From Pseudoalteromonas sp. OOF1S-7 (GTDB lineage: Bacteria; Pseudomonadota; Gammaproteobacteria; Enterobacterales; Alteromonadaceae), in NCBI RefSeq assembly GCF_022347765.1, contig NZ_JAKRFZ010000005.1, positions 269,247-333,246 on the forward strand: DNA of 64,000 bases, in the 5' to 3' direction. This document shows, one piece after another, positions 18,381 through 28,826 of this stretch (positions are counted from its first letter, which is position 1; each line of letters opens with the position of its first letter). The notes under the pieces were generated by a model that saw nothing but the letters and a program-made list of their open reading frames with translations, ran no database searches and was not told the DNA's origin. Both the position numbers and the translations under genes were made by a program.

Positions 18381-18440
18381 TATTGGAACCTAAATCCAGC
18401 GTCTATTTCTAGACATCTGGCCAATTCCGCCACTTCTGCG
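18381..18440 (-). pseudogene. tRNA-Leu(TAG)-like spacer remnant with GAAA-capped hairpin
   Basis: As 17400-17460, but the insert forms CCAG-AT-GTCTA / TAGAC-GC-TGG capped by GAAA. Pairing is kept while the loop has changed. Confidence 0.7.
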
Positions 18441-18478
18441 TTTTGCTAGCTCGATGAGTTTTGGTAGTAATTAAAGCA

Positions 18479-18555
18479 TGGTGGCTATGCCCTGATTTGA
18501 ACAGGGGACCCCATCATTATGAGTGATGTGCTCTAACCAGCTGAGCTACATAGCC
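18479..18555 (-). tRNA. tRNA-Met (CAT), elongator
   Basis: 77 nt, CCA encoded, identical to the second Met copy. First gene of the operon, matching metT as first gene of the homologous E. coli operon. Confidence 0.96.
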
Positions 18556-18592
18556 ATCTCTTTAATTTCTCATCATCGCTGATGCGGGGCGT

Positions 18593-18621
18593 ATTATGCG
18601 TATATGCCCGTATGTCGTCAA
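18593..18621 (-). promoter_or_regulatory. Promoter of the Met-Leu-Gln tRNA operon
   Basis: On the minus strand: TTGACG, 17 bases, CATAAT, then a GC-rich discriminator ACGCCCCGC. The discriminator type is typical of stringently controlled stable-RNA promoters. The same TGTTGAC block occurs at the Val and Ala/Glu operons. Confidence 0.75.
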
Positions 18622-18735
18622 CACCTTTTTTGCAAAAAAATACCTAACACAGTTTGTTTGCAGATAAATTAAGCGGAGCGGGCTGTTTTTAGCGCAATTC
18701 AGCCAATAATTCTTCATACAGTGTAAGAGAAAGAC

Positions 18736-18762
18736 AAAAAAAGCGCCATCAGGCGCTTTTTG
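18736..18762 (-). terminator. Terminator downstream of ychF
   Basis: AAAAAGCGCC and GGCGCTTTTT around an ATCA loop. Symmetrical A/T flanks could make it work in both directions. It isolates ychF from the tRNA promoter. Confidence 0.85.
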
Positions 18763-18800
18763 TCAGACCAATATACTTGGTCAATATTGAATGCATTTAC

Positions 18801-19892
18801 TTAGACATTGAACAAGAAGTTCATCACATCGCCATCTTTAACGATGTAATCTTTACCTTCCTGGCGCATTTTACCTGCGTCTTTCGCACCGCTTTCACCT
18901 TGGTATTCAATGTAGTCATTAAAACCAATGGTTTGTGCACGAATAAAGCCACGCTCAAAGTCGGTGTGGATCTTACCCGCTGCCTGCGGCGCAGTGGCAC
19001 CAACAGGAATAGTCCATGCGCGCACTTCTTTAACACCTGCTGTAAAGTAGGTTTGTAGTTTCAGTAGCTCGTAACCGCCACGGATCACCAGGTTAAGCCC
19101 TGGCTCTTCCAGACCAAGGTCAGCCATGAATTCAAGCTTGTCTTCTTCTTCAAGTTCAGACAGTTCAGATTCAATTGCAGCACAGACCGGGATCACAACG
19201 GCTTCTTCCGCTGCGGCAATCTCACGTACCTGGTCTAAGAATGGGTTATTTTCGAAACCATCTTCAGTCACGTTTGCGATGTACATGGTCGGCTTAATCG
19301 TTAAGAAGTTAAGCGGCTTAATCGCAGCCAGCTCTTCTTTTGTCAGCTCTAATGAACGCAGTGTTAACCCTTCATCCAGGTGTGCTTTGACCTTTTCCAG
19401 TACTTCGTTTTGGAATTTAGCGTCTTTATCACCACCTTTGGCTTTTTTAGCGTTACGTTGTGCTGCGCGGTCGGCCGCTTCCATATCTGCTAAAACCAGC
19501 TCAGTGTTGATAACATCAATATCGTCTGCCGGGTTTACCTGACCAGATACGTGGACGATGTTTTCATCTTCAAAGCAGCGAACAACATGACCAATGGCAT
19601 CTGTTTCGCGAATGTTTGCTAAGAACTGGTTACCCAGACCTTCACCTTTAGAGGCGCCCTTTACCAGGCCTGCGATATCAACAAACTCCATCGTGGTTGC
19701 GATGGTTTTTTGTGGATTAACAATCGCAGCCAATTGGTCCAGACGCGGATCCGGAACGGCAACCACACCAGTGTTTGGCTCGATAGTACAAAAAGGGAAG
19801 TTCGCGGCTTCGATGCCCGCTTTGGTTAATGCATTGAATAGGGTTGACTTACCTACGTTAGGCAGGCCAACAATGCCACATTTAAAACCCAT
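18801..19892 (-). CDS. ychF: Redox-sensitive ribosome-binding ATPase YchF (OLA1)
   Basis: 363 residues, the standard length. P-loop GLPNVGKST at residues 8-16, DIAGLVKGA switch region near 68, and the NVTE tetrad in place of NKxD (near 204), which is the signature of this ATP-preferring Obg subfamily. The C-terminal TGS domain begins about 280 ([17 protein letters not shown]). It binds ribosomes and affects the oxidative stress response. It follows pth by about 60 bases, as in many proteobacteria. Confidence 0.98.
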   Translation of the reverse strand: MGFKCGIVGLPNVGKSTLFNALTKAGIEAANFPFCTIEPNTGVVAVPDPRLDQLAAIVNPQKTIATTMEFVDIAGLVKGASKGEGLGNQFLANIRETDAIGHVVRCFEDENIVHVSGQVNPADDIDVINTELVLADMEAADRAAQRNAKKAKGGDKDAKFQNEVLEKVKAHLDEGLTLRSLELTKEELAAIKPLNFLTIKPTMYIANVTEDGFENNPFLDQVREIAAAEEAVVIPVCAAIESELSELEEEDKLEFMADLGLEEPGLNLVIRGGYELLKLQTYFTAGVKEVRAWTIPVGATAPQAAGKIHTDFERGFIRAQTIGFNDYIEYQGESGAKDAGKMRQEGKDYIVKDGDVMNFLFNV

Positions 19893-19950
19893 AGTTTAAA
19901 ACCTTTAGTTTGCCATCAATCACAGCTGTAACGGGACAGGAGAGTCGGTG

Positions 19951-20535
19951 TTACGGCTTAAAAGAATGTAGTCTATTTTGTGCTTTTAACACACCGTCTT
20001 TGGCCAGAATTTCCATACAACGCACGGCTTCATCTACCACTGCATCGATTTTTTCCTGATCTGCCTGAGGGGCTTTGCCCAGCACCCAACCTGTTACTTT
20101 GTCTCTGTGTCCAGGGTGGCCAATACCAATGCGCAGGCGCATAAACTCTTTGTTATTGCCCAGCTTGGCGATTATGTCTTTGAGACCATTGTGCCCACCG
20201 TGACCGCCGCCTTTTTTGATTTTGGCGACACCAGGTTCCATATCCATCTCATCATGCGCAACCAGGATCTGCTCTGGCGGGATCTTATAGAAGTTTGCCA
20301 GGCTACCTACGGCTTTACCGCTTAGGTTCATAAAGGTGGTTGGGATCAGTAGCTTAAATTCCTGATTGTTCAGGATAAGCTTGCCACTAAGGCCATGGTG
20401 TTTTGAGTCAGGTTTGAGGGGGACGTTGTAGCGCTTGGCCAGTTCTTCGATAAACCAGGCACCGGCATTGTGACGAGTGTTTGCGTATTCGGGGCCTGGA
20501 TTAGCCAGGCCCACTAGCATTTGAATAGTATTCAA
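19951..20535 (-). CDS. pth: Peptidyl-tRNA hydrolase
   Basis: 194 residues. It recycles peptidyl-tRNAs dropped from ribosomes. Catalytic His lies in NTRHNAGAW (near 23) and Asp in VAHDEMD (near 96). [12 protein letters not shown] and [12 protein letters not shown] are conserved. I take the TTG at 20535 as start, since [14 protein letters not shown] aligns with the E. coli N-terminus and AAGGTG lies eight bases upstream. The first ATG at 20520 would remove the first strand. It lies 19 bases after rplY. Confidence 0.97.
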   Translation of the reverse strand: MNTIQMLVGLANPGPEYANTRHNAGAWFIEELAKRYNVPLKPDSKHHGLSGKLILNNQEFKLLIPTTFMNLSGKAVGSLANFYKIPPEQILVAHDEMDMEPGVAKIKKGGGHGGHNGLKDIIAKLGNNKEFMRLRIGIGHPGHRDKVTGWVLGKAPQADQEKIDAVVDEAVRCMEILAKDGVLKAQNRLHSFKP

Positions 20536-20554
20536 GGTGCTAACACCTTAGAAA

Positions 20555-21163
20555 TTATTCAGCAGCTTCTTCAGCTGTTTCTTCAGCAGCGCCGCCTTTA
20601 GGTGCGTTTACAGTTACAACCGCTTGGTCGTGGTCTGCACCTTTAGCTAGCTCAACAGAAACTACACCAGCTGGAAGAGTGATGTCTGAAAGGTGTACAG
20701 TTGCGCCAACTTCGATAGCTGCTACGTCAACTTCTACGAACTCAGGAAGCTGAGCTGGCAGACACGTGATTTCGATTTCAGTTACGTGGTGAGCAACAGT
20801 GTTGCCGCCTTTAGTTGCTGCTGCTTCGTTCAGGAAGTGAACAGGCACTTTAGTGTGAAGCTTTTGAGAAGCGTCAACGCGTTGGAAGTCAAGGTGAGTT
20901 ACCTTAGGCTTGTACGGGTGACGTTGGATGTCTTTCAGGATAGCTTCAACAGACTCACCACCGATGTTCAGAGTCAGGATGTGCGTGTAGAAACCTTCGT
21001 CTTCTTGCATCTGGATAACTTTGTTGTGGTCCAGAGTAAGCGAAACAGCGTCTTTGCCTGCACCGTAAAGGATAGCAGGAACTTTATCAGCGCGACGTAG
21101 GCGGCGGCTCGCACCAGTACCCAGAGTTTCGCGTACTTCAGCGTTTAATACGTATTGTGACAT
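20555..21163 (-). CDS. rplY: 50S ribosomal protein bL25, long (CTC) form
   Basis: 202 residues from ATG 21163, which is preceded by GGAG at seven bases. An upstream TTG inside the ribosome-binding site is not credible. The N-terminal 5S rRNA binding domain (residues ~5-95, [20 protein letters not shown]) is followed by the TL5/CTC beta domain and an acidic Ala/Glu tail. E. coli has only the short form. It precedes pth with a short gap, suggesting co-transcription. Confidence 0.96.
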   Translation of the reverse strand: MSQYVLNAEVRETLGTGASRRLRRADKVPAILYGAGKDAVSLTLDHNKVIQMQEDEGFYTHILTLNIGGESVEAILKDIQRHPYKPKVTHLDFQRVDASQKLHTKVPVHFLNEAAATKGGNTVAHHVTEIEITCLPAQLPEFVEVDVAAIEVGATVHLSDITLPAGVVSVELAKGADHDQAVVTVNAPKGGAAEETAEEAAE

Positions 21164-21316
21164 GAGTGTCTCCAATTATTTTAGTTAATACTTCGAAGGG
21201 CTCGCGACCAAGCACTTCGGTAAATTACTGTACTCGCCGTGGTTGTATCCAAAGCAAGCCCAGTAAAAAGGCGCGCTAATATACCACTAACCAGCAGCCT
21301 TGCAAACCTTTGGATA

Positions 21317-21341
21317 TAAAAAAAGCACCCTAAGGTGCTTA
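21317..21341 (-). terminator. Terminator downstream of prs
   Basis: AAGCACC / GGTGCTT stem with a four-base loop. On the minus strand it is followed by a run of eight T. Confidence 0.85.
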
Positions 21342-21362
21342 TTCTTTGCCAGTGAACACGGA

Positions 21363-22310
21363 TTAGTGTTCAAACATCGCAGAGATAGACTCTTCGTTGC
21401 TGATGCGGCGAATGGTTTCAGCCAGCATATCAGCCAGCGTCAGTACTTTGATCTTATCAACAGACTTCAGCTCGTCCGACAGCGTAATTGAGTCAGTGAC
21501 AATCACTTCGTCGATCACTGAGTTGCGCAGGTTCTCTGCGGCATTGCCAGACAGAACCGGGTGCGTTGCATAAGCAAATACGCGCTTAGCACCGTGCTCT
21601 TTCAGTGCAGCAGCGGCTTTACACAGCGTACCACCGGTATCAATCATATCGTCGACGATGATACAGTCGCGGCCTTCCACATCACCAATGATGTGCATGA
21701 CCTGAGAAACGTTAGCCTGTGGGCGACGTTTGTCGATGATAGCCAGGTCTTTGTCATCCAGGAGCTTGGCGATTGCACGCGCACGTACGACACCACCAAT
21801 ATCTGGCGATACGACCACAACATCGTCAAAATCGCGCTCTTTCATGTCTTCAAGCAGCACCGGGCTACCAAACACATTGTCTACAGGCACATCGAAGAAG
21901 CCCTGGATCTGTTCAGCGTGCAGGTCTACGGTCAGAACGCGGTCAACACCAACGCTTGATAAGAAGTCCGCAACAACTTTTGCAGTGATTGGCACACGCG
22001 CAGAACGTACACGACGATCCTGACGGGCATAGCCGAAGTATGGAATAACGGCGGTAATACGACCTGCAGAAGCACGACGTAAAGCATCCACCATCACAAT
22101 GAGTTCCATCAGGTTGTCATTGGTTGGTGCACAAGTGGATTGGACGATGAATACATCAGAACCACGAACATTTTCATTGATTTGAACGCTGATCTCGCCG
22201 TCGCTAAAACGGCCTACAACGGCATCACCTAATTCGATAAACAAACGTTTTGCAACTTTTTGAGCTAGCTCAGGTGTTGCGTTACCAGCGAAGAGCTTCA
22301 TGTCGGGCAC
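21363..22310 (-). CDS. prs: Ribose-phosphate pyrophosphokinase
   Basis: 315 residues. It makes PRPP from ribose 5-phosphate and ATP for nucleotide, His and Trp synthesis. The start is a GTG giving [15 protein letters not shown], the same N-terminus and GTG start as in E. coli, with GAGG nine bases upstream. The PRPP-binding loop is [13 protein letters not shown] (near 214-226). YFGYARQDR and [12 protein letters not shown] are conserved. It follows ispE and lolB as in E. coli. Confidence 0.98.
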   Translation of the reverse strand: MPDMKLFAGNATPELAQKVAKRLFIELGDAVVGRFSDGEISVQINENVRGSDVFIVQSTCAPTNDNLMELIVMVDALRRASAGRITAVIPYFGYARQDRRVRSARVPITAKVVADFLSSVGVDRVLTVDLHAEQIQGFFDVPVDNVFGSPVLLEDMKERDFDDVVVVSPDIGGVVRARAIAKLLDDKDLAIIDKRRPQANVSQVMHIIGDVEGRDCIIVDDMIDTGGTLCKAAAALKEHGAKRVFAYATHPVLSGNAAENLRNSVIDEVIVTDSITLSDELKSVDKIKVLTLADMLAETIRRISNEESISAMFEH

Positions 22311-22388
22311 GGTAGGGTTCCTCAGGCACTGTAATATATATTTTGCAATGACGGCGTCTGTGACAGTGTCAAAACAGGCTAACTTAAA

Positions 22389-23246
22389 CTATTTTACTTC
22401 ATCTTTACGCCATGCAGCCAGTTGCCGGTGGGCAATTGACTCGCTTGCGCTTTGGGTAACAAAGCCTGTCCAGTGAGACGGGAGTTGTTCGAGTACACGC
22501 TGTGCCGCCTGTGCTGAATCAAATTCTGCAAAGCAGCATCCTCCGGTTCCCGTCATTCTGGACGGCGCATATTTTAGCAACCAGCTCAGGGTTTTTTCAA
22601 CCTCGGGGTAGAGCTTTTTGACTAATGCCTGACAGTCGTTGTGTGTCTGATCAATGGTCCAGCCCTCAGATAATTTCGGGGTATTTCGCGGCAGCTCTGG
22701 GTGTGTGAATACTTCCACAGTACCAACATGGACATTGGGGAACACCACCAGATAGTGCTTTGCGGCCAAGGTATAGGGGCTCAGCTTCTCTCCAACCCCT
22801 TGCGCCAGCGCCGTTTTCCCACGTACAAAGACGGGTACATCCGCGCCGAGTGATAATCCGATATCCGCAAGCTGGTCAAGTGACAATTCACATTGCCACA
22901 ATGTGTTTAAGGCAAGCAATGTGGTTGCAGCGTCTGATGAACCGCCCCCCACGCCGCCCCCCATAGGGAGCTTTTTAATGAGCTGAATATGGACACCAAA
23001 TGGTGATTGTTTATAAGGTCTGAGCGCTTCTGCGGCACGGTAAATCAAATTGTCTTGCAACGGAATGCCGGCGACATCGCCCTCGATCTCCAGCCCCTCT
23101 TGCTCGATAAGCGAAAAAGTCAGTTTATCGCCGTATTCCAGCATAGTGAACAGGGTTTCGAGTTCATGGTAGCCATCCGCACGACGGCCATTGATGTGCA
23201 AAAACAGGTTCAGTTTGGCCGGAGCCGTTAATGTCAGTGTCTTCAT
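22389..23246 (-). CDS. ispE: 4-diphosphocytidyl-2-C-methyl-D-erythritol kinase
   Basis: 285 residues. GHMP-family kinase of the MEP isoprenoid pathway, phosphorylating CDP-ME on the 2-OH. APAKLNLFLHI at the N-terminus carries the catalytic Lys. The glycine-rich ATP loop is PMGGGVGGGSSDAAT near residue 94. MTGTGGCCFAEF matches the third GHMP motif. It overlaps the lolB stop by four bases, so translation is coupled. Confidence 0.98.
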   Translation of the reverse strand: MKTLTLTAPAKLNLFLHINGRRADGYHELETLFTMLEYGDKLTFSLIEQEGLEIEGDVAGIPLQDNLIYRAAEALRPYKQSPFGVHIQLIKKLPMGGGVGGGSSDAATTLLALNTLWQCELSLDQLADIGLSLGADVPVFVRGKTALAQGVGEKLSPYTLAAKHYLVVFPNVHVGTVEVFTHPELPRNTPKLSEGWTIDQTHNDCQALVKKLYPEVEKTLSWLLKYAPSRMTGTGGCCFAEFDSAQAAQRVLEQLPSHWTGFVTQSASESIAHRQLAAWRKDEVK

Positions 23247-23851
23247 AAGGTCTCAAAGTGCCAGTTGCTGATACGGATCTTAATGGTGATGTCTTTATGT
23301 GTCAGGGTGAGTCGGGTCGGGAGCTCGAACCCGTTAACACGCTGGTAAGTTTGGTAGGCCACCTGCCAGCGCAGGCCTTGCTGGTCTTGCCAGGTGGCCA
23401 GAGTTAATTGTTGTCTATCGTTATACTGATTGCCAGGGGCGTCTATGTTACCGGTTAACCATTGAGGGGCCTGTGACACGGGCAGTTGCCAGCCGCTTAA
23501 ACGGTACACCAGTTCGCCGCTGTCCTCGCCGGTGTAAGTTTGATCCTCCAGCGTCAGCTCGCTGTGCTGGTCAAACTCTTGTAATTTTAATACCTGAGTC
23601 CCGATAAAGGTATTGAGCGTCAGCGTTTGTTTTTGTTCACGATACTGCCAGTTAAAGTTGGCAGACTGACGCTCTTCGGGAGAGATAAACGCCAGCTTGC
23701 CTGTTGCCCGCCAATTGTTATAGCTTTCGGGACGATTTTGCTGTGCATGCTCGTCAGGGGGCGTAATACGCTGCGCACACCCGCCCAGAAACAATAAAAA
23801 CATGAGCAAAATCAAATGAAACTGTTTCAAACTAAGTTCCTTACTTTCCAT
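23243..23851 (-). CDS. lolB: Outer-membrane lipoprotein insertion protein LolB
   Basis: 202 residues from ATG 23851. It receives lipoproteins from LolA and inserts them into the outer membrane. The signal peptide LILLMFLLFLGGCAQ contains the lipobox LGGC. A conserved fold follows (WRATGKLAFISPEERQSANFNWQ). An open frame reaches back to a TTG at 23902, but this would place 17 odd residues before the signal peptide and collide with the hemA promoter. A TTG at about 23833 with AAGGAA upstream is an alternative start. Divergent from hemA, as in E. coli. Confidence 0.9.
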   Translation of the reverse strand: MESKELSLKQFHLILLMFLLFLGGCAQRITPPDEHAQQNRPESYNNWRATGKLAFISPEERQSANFNWQYREQKQTLTLNTFIGTQVLKLQEFDQHSELTLEDQTYTGEDSGELVYRLSGWQLPVSQAPQWLTGNIDAPGNQYNDRQQLTLATWQDQQGLRWQVAYQTYQRVNGFELPTRLTLTHKDITIKIRISNWHFETL

Positions 23852-23913
23852 ATTCGATTGATTTTTGGTAAAATTAGCGGCTTTAAAGCAGGGCTTGAGC
23901 AATACTGGCAGTT

Positions 23914-25170
23914 ATGACCATCATCGCACTTGGGATCAATCACAAAACCGCGTCCGTCGAATTGAGGGAAAAAGTCGCTTTTTCTCCGCAACAGTTATCG
24001 GATGCGCTACAGCAGCTGTCTGAGTTACCGCAGTTTAACGAGTCCGTGATTGTTTCTACCTGCAATCGGACCGAAATCTATTGTAGCCTTGGGGACTCAA
24101 ATTCCCAAGCGCTTCTGGGCTGGCTGGCTGAATTTCATCAGATAGAAGAGCAAGAGCTGGCAGAAAACGTCTATGTGCACCACAATCAGGACGCGGTCAA
24201 TCATCTTATGCGCGTAGCCTGTGGGTTAGACTCGCTGGTGCTGGGTGAGCCGCAGATTTTGGGTCAGATCAAGCAAGCCTATAATAGTGCCAAGGCACAT
24301 AATGGCATTCAGCCGGTGTTTGAGCGCTTGTTTCAGAAAACGTTTTCTGTGGCCAAGCAGGTGCGCACCGAGACTGAAATTGGTGCCAGTGCTGTCTCTG
24401 TGGCGTATGCGGCTGTTAACCTGGCTAAGCACATTTATGGTCAGCTGGAAAAAACCAATGTGTTATTAATCGGTGCGGGTGAAACCATTGAGCTGGTTGC
24501 CAAGCACCTGTCTCAACATAACCCTAAGACCATTACAGTTGCTAACCGCACTATTGAACGGGCACAAACGCTGGCAGACGAAATAAACGCCAGTGTTATT
24601 TCTTTGGCCCAGCTGCCCGAGCAATTGCACCAGGCTGACATAGTGATCAGTTCCACCGCCAGCACCCTGCCCATCATAGGTAAAGGGGTGGTTGAGCAGG
24701 CCCTGAAAAAACGCAAACATAAGCCGATGCTGTTCGTGGATATTGCGGTGCCACGTGATATCGAAAGTCAGGTTAATGACTTAGATGCGGCCTACCTTTA
24801 TACGGTGGACGACCTGCAGGCGATCGTGAATGAAAACATGGCGTCGAGGGAACAGGCTGCACGTGAAGCCCAGCACATCATTGATGACAAAACCCACGAG
24901 TTTGCACAGTGGCAGCGCTCTTTGACCTCAGTGGATGTGATCCGTGACTATCGTGATTCGGCCCAGACGATTAAATTAGAGCTCGTGGAAAAGGCGTTAA
25001 ATCAGCTACAATCGGGTAAGAATTCAGAAAAGGTCTTGTTAGAGCTGGCAAATAAGCTTACCAATCGACTCACTCATGCACCGACCCGGGCCATTCAGGC
25101 GGCGGCAAAAGAGGGTGATATAGAGCGCATTGCAGTATTAAAACAAGCATTAGGTATTGAGCAGGAATAA
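23914..25170 (+). CDS. hemA: Glutamyl-tRNA reductase
   Basis: 418 residues. It catalyses the first committed step of tetrapyrrole synthesis, reducing Glu-tRNA to glutamate semialdehyde. It starts MTIIALGINHKTASVELREK. The catalytic Cys is in VIVSTCNRTEIY near residue 50. The substrate region is LGEPQILGQIKQAY. NADPH-binding VLLIGAGETIELVAKHL lies near 185, and the C-terminal dimerisation helix follows. No strong ribosome-binding site is visible. The prfA start is eight bases beyond its stop, so hemA-prfA-prmC form an operon. Confidence 0.98.
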   Translation: MTIIALGINHKTASVELREKVAFSPQQLSDALQQLSELPQFNESVIVSTCNRTEIYCSLGDSNSQALLGWLAEFHQIEEQELAENVYVHHNQDAVNHLMRVACGLDSLVLGEPQILGQIKQAYNSAKAHNGIQPVFERLFQKTFSVAKQVRTETEIGASAVSVAYAAVNLAKHIYGQLEKTNVLLIGAGETIELVAKHLSQHNPKTITVANRTIERAQTLADEINASVISLAQLPEQLHQADIVISSTASTLPIIGKGVVEQALKKRKHKPMLFVDIAVPRDIESQVNDLDAAYLYTVDDLQAIVNENMASREQAAREAQHIIDDKTHEFAQWQRSLTSVDVIRDYRDSAQTIKLELVEKALNQLQSGKNSEKVLLELANKLTNRLTHAPTRAIQAAAKEGDIERIAVLKQALGIEQE

Positions 25171-25177
25171 AAGTTAA

Positions 25178-26263
25178 ATGAAAGAGTCCGTCTATCGTAA
25201 GTTGGAAACGCTGGTAGAGCGCCACGAAGAAGTGGAAGCCATGCTGGGGGATCCGGAAGTTATTGGCGATCAAAATCGTTTTCGCGCGTTATCAAAAGAG
25301 TATTCAGAGCTGGAAGACGTCGTCAAGGCATTTACGGCTTATCAGCAGGCGCAGGAAGACGTGGCTGCGGCTGAAGAAATGCTGAAGGACTCAGATCCTG
25401 ATATGCGCGAAATGGCGCAGGAAGAATATAAAGAAGCAAAAGAACAAATCAGTGAGCTTGAAGATCAGCTCCAGATCCTGATGCTACCGAAAGATCCCAA
25501 AGACGATAACAATGTATTTTTGGAAGTACGTGCTGGTACGGGCGGTGACGAAGCGGCTATCTTCGCCGGTGACTTGTTCCGCATGTACAGCCGTTATGCC
25601 GAAACCCAGAAGTGGCAGGTTGAGGTTGTCAGTGCCAACGACGGTGAGCACGGTGGCTACAAAGAGATCATTGCTAACATCAAAGGCGACGGCGTATACG
25701 GTAAGCTGAAATTTGAGTCGGGCGCACACCGTGTACAGCGTGTACCAGAGACTGAGTCTCAGGGCCGTGTTCACACTTCAGCATGTACTGTGGCTGTGAT
25801 GGCGGAGATCCCGGAAGCGGAAGCCATTGAAATTAACCCGGCAGATCTGAAGGTCGACACTTTCCGTGCTTCGGGTGCCGGTGGTCAGCACGTTAACAAA
25901 ACTGACTCTGCTATCCGTATTACCCATATTCCAACCGGTGTTGTGGTGGAGTGTCAGGATGAACGTTCACAGCATAAAAACCGTGCTAAGGCTTTGTCTG
26001 TATTGGGTGCGCGCCTGCAGCAGGCGGAAGATGAAAAACGTCAGGCTGCAGAGGCAAGTGAGCGTCGCAACCTGGTAGGTAGCGGTGATCGCTCTGAGCG
26101 GATCCGGACTTACAACTATCCACAAGGCCGTATCACAGACCACCGTATTAACCTCACGCTTTATCGTCTGAATGAAGTAGTAGCCGGTGATTTAGGCGCC
26201 GTTATCGATCCGCTAGTATTGGAGTATCAGGCTGACTTGTTGGCAGCCATGGGCGACGACTAA
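25178..26263 (+). CDS. prfA: Peptide chain release factor 1
   Basis: 361 residues, standard length. The stop-codon recognition element PxT-type is in the segment near residue 187 ([14 protein letters not shown]). The catalytic GGQ loop is [18 protein letters not shown] near 235. It reads UAA and UAG. The GGQ Gln is the substrate of PrmC, whose gene follows directly with a TAATG overlap. Confidence 0.98.
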   Translation: MKESVYRKLETLVERHEEVEAMLGDPEVIGDQNRFRALSKEYSELEDVVKAFTAYQQAQEDVAAAEEMLKDSDPDMREMAQEEYKEAKEQISELEDQLQILMLPKDPKDDNNVFLEVRAGTGGDEAAIFAGDLFRMYSRYAETQKWQVEVVSANDGEHGGYKEIIANIKGDGVYGKLKFESGAHRVQRVPETESQGRVHTSACTVAVMAEIPEAEAIEINPADLKVDTFRASGAGGQHVNKTDSAIRITHIPTGVVVECQDERSQHKNRAKALSVLGARLQQAEDEKRQAAEASERRNLVGSGDRSERIRTYNYPQGRITDHRINLTLYRLNEVVAGDLGAVIDPLVLEYQADLLAAMGDD

Positions 26264-27111
26264 TGATGCAACATTCAACCCTGGCTCAGGCGATTGCCTG
26301 GGCGAGCGGGCTACTGCAGAGCAGCTCAGAGTCGGCGAAACTCGATGCCGAAGTGCTGCTTTTGCATATACTTCAGAAGAACCGTAGCTATTTATTTGCC
26401 TGGCCCGAAGCCGAACTAAACGCCGGGCAACAGCAGCGTTTTGCAACCCTGGTTGCGCGTCGACAAGCGGGTGAGCCGGTCGCCCATCTCACGGGAGAGC
26501 GGGAGTTCTGGAGCCTGCCTTTATACGTGAATAACAGTACACTGATCCCACGCCCGGACACCGAAACCCTGGTTGAGCAGGCGCTTGCTCTGCCTTTGTC
26601 TGCGCAGGCCAAAGTACTTGATTTGGGCACAGGGACGGGGGCCATTGCGCTGGCACTGGCATCGGAGCAACCCGGCTGGCAGCTAATTGGTGTCGACTTC
26701 TCACATGATGCGGTAGCACTGGCAGAGAAAAATCGTCAGCGCCTTGGGTTTGAACATGTCGAAATCCGCCATAGTGACTGGTTTTCAGCGTTAGCGGATC
26801 AGCGTTTTGATCTGATTGTCAGCAATCCGCCTTATATTTGTGAAAACGATGAACACCTGAGTCAGGGGGATGTGCGTTATGAACCCTTATCCGCTTTGGT
26901 GGCGCAGGATGAAGGCTATGCTGATATTCGTCATATTATTGAGCAAGCACAGACCTATCTTGAACCACATGGTTACCTGATGTTTGAGCATGGCTATCAG
27001 CAAGCGGCTGGCGTTCAGCAGATTTTTGCACAAATGAACTATCGCAATATACTTACAATAAAAGATATGGCAGGCTGTGATAGGGTAACGATGGCGCAAA
27101 AGCCGCAGTAA
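26263..27111 (+). CDS. prmC: Peptide chain release factor N5-glutamine methyltransferase
   Basis: 282 residues. SAM motif VLDLGTGTGAIALALAS near residue 114 and catalytic NPPY (LIVSNPPYICENDEHL) near 184. It methylates the GGQ glutamine of RF1 and RF2. The start codon overlaps the prfA stop. Confidence 0.97.
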   Translation: MMQHSTLAQAIAWASGLLQSSSESAKLDAEVLLLHILQKNRSYLFAWPEAELNAGQQQRFATLVARRQAGEPVAHLTGEREFWSLPLYVNNSTLIPRPDTETLVEQALALPLSAQAKVLDLGTGTGAIALALASEQPGWQLIGVDFSHDAVALAEKNRQRLGFEHVEIRHSDWFSALADQRFDLIVSNPPYICENDEHLSQGDVRYEPLSALVAQDEGYADIRHIIEQAQTYLEPHGYLMFEHGYQQAAGVQQIFAQMNYRNILTIKDMAGCDRVTMAQKPQ

Positions 27112-27255
27112 TCCCTCCTGGTAAAATCGCAGCAGTATGCAGGCCAGCCTGGATCCCTATTCAGGATCAGTTATCGCATACAGTTCCTGCTTTAAGTCCG
27201 CCAGCGGAGCGTTGCTGGCGAGATATATGTGTATAAGAGTGTTAAGGACTCTCCA

Positions 27256-28797
27256 ATGGATGATTTTTTGTTTTCAGACGATCCGGGTGAAGTAGAAGTA
27301 CAGGAAAAAAGTGGCACCTGGAAGGTGATCATTGTTGATGATGAACCCGAAGTGCATGCGGTAACCAAACTCGCGCTCAGCGACTTTGAGTTTCAGAAAA
27401 AGCGTCTGGAGTTTCTCAGTGCTTATTCCGGAGAGGAAGCAAAAAAGGTGGTCATGGACCACCCCGATGCCGCAATTGTACTGCTTGATGTAGTGATGGA
27501 AACGGATGATGCGGGTCTGCGGGTTGCGCAATATATCCGTGAAACAGCAAAAAATAATAACATTCGCATTATTTTGCGCACAGGGCAGCCGGGTCAAGCA
27601 CCAGAGCGTCAGGTCATCGTAAATTATGATATCAATGATTATAAATCCAAGACTGAACTGACAGCACAAAAGTTGTTTACTGTGGTGATGTCAAGCCTGC
27701 GTTCTTACCGGGACATCTTGTCTATCGATCAGTCTCGCCAGGGACTGGAAAAAATCATCACGGCCTCACGTAACATCTTTGCCTCTCACTCCATTGATCA
27801 GTTTATTGAAGGCGTGATCCAGCAGCTAACCTCGTTACTGGGGACTGTAGACGAAGCCATTTATGCTACGTCATTGGTGGCCAGCAACGACCCCAGTGAC
27901 AGCAGCGATAAACTGGTGGTGTTTACTGGCCGGGGTGAGTTTGCCAGAAGTGAAGGCAAGCCAATAGAGGACGTACTGGCTCCTGAGCAAATGGAAGCCT
28001 GTCGTCAGGCACTGCAAAACCGTGGTATTGTTTACAAGGACAATTATTTATTTGCATATTGTTCTAGTGAGTATAATCACGCATCGATGTTGTTTGTTTC
28101 CGGGATCCCTGAGTTCCTGACCGATACACAAAAGCACCTGATCAAAATCTTTTCGCAAAACGTACAACTGGCCTATGAAAACGTTCAGCTTCAGGCGGAA
28201 ATTGAAGATACTCAACAGGAGTTGGTATATCGCCTGAGTGAAGCGCTGGAGCAGCGCTCTACCGAGTCGGGCAATCACGTTAAGCGGGTAGCCAATATCT
28301 GTTATGTGCTGGCTAAGCATTATGGTCTGAGTTATCGTGAGGCTGAACTGGTACGGCTGGCCTCGCCGCTGCACGATGTGGGCAACGTAGGCATTCCTGA
28401 CGCCATTTTGAATAAACCCAACAAGCTTGCGCCCGAAGAATGGGATGTAATGAAGTCCCATACTCAAAAGGGTTACCAGATACTGCGCGACTCACGCCGT
28501 GAAATCGTTAATGCCGGCGCTATGATCGCCCGTGACCATCATGAACGCTGGGATGGCAGTGGGTACCCAAGTGGTAAAAAGGGCGAAGAGATCCATATTT
28601 TTGGTCGCATCGCTGCGATTGCGGATGTCTATGACTCTATGCGTCATGAGCGTTGCTATCGTCCGGCATACAGCCTGGACGAAGTCGTAGCTGAAATTAA
28701 CAGCCAAAAAGGCAAGCACTTTGACCCGAAACTGGTTAATGTATTTAATGATGTAATTGATGAGCTGGAACAGATCCTGACTCAATTAGAAGACTGA
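27256..28797 (+). CDS. Response regulator with DUF3369 and HD-GYP domain, probable c-di-GMP phosphodiesterase
   Basis: 513 residues from ATG 27256, chosen for AAGGA seven bases upstream rather than the GTG at 27229. The receiver domain (about 22-145) has the acidic pair in VIIVDDEPE and phospho-acceptor Asp78 in VLLDVVME. A DUF3369 sensor segment (~160-320) follows. The HD-GYP domain has HD at 373-374 (PLHDVGNVG), DHHERWDGSGYP with GYP at 436-438, and IADVYDSM. With all metal ligands present it should hydrolyse c-di-GMP. Inserted between prmC and sirB2, where E. coli has none. Confidence 0.93.
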   Translation: MDDFLFSDDPGEVEVQEKSGTWKVIIVDDEPEVHAVTKLALSDFEFQKKRLEFLSAYSGEEAKKVVMDHPDAAIVLLDVVMETDDAGLRVAQYIRETAKNNNIRIILRTGQPGQAPERQVIVNYDINDYKSKTELTAQKLFTVVMSSLRSYRDILSIDQSRQGLEKIITASRNIFASHSIDQFIEGVIQQLTSLLGTVDEAIYATSLVASNDPSDSSDKLVVFTGRGEFARSEGKPIEDVLAPEQMEACRQALQNRGIVYKDNYLFAYCSSEYNHASMLFVSGIPEFLTDTQKHLIKIFSQNVQLAYENVQLQAEIEDTQQELVYRLSEALEQRSTESGNHVKRVANICYVLAKHYGLSYREAELVRLASPLHDVGNVGIPDAILNKPNKLAPEEWDVMKSHTQKGYQILRDSRREIVNAGAMIARDHHERWDGSGYPSGKKGEEIHIFGRIAAIADVYDSMRHERCYRPAYSLDEVVAEINSQKGKHFDPKLVNVFNDVIDELEQILTQLED

Positions 28798-28826
28798 TTT
28801 AATCGTTTATTTAAAAAGGGGCAATT

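Noticed and set aside
20555..21175. rplY starting at TTG 21175
   Set aside because: This TTG lies inside the ribosome-binding site of the ATG at 21163, which gives the expected N-terminus.
23243..23902. lolB starting at TTG 23902
   Set aside because: Would put 17 non-signal residues before the lipoprotein signal peptide and overlap the hemA upstream region; ATG 23851 preferred.
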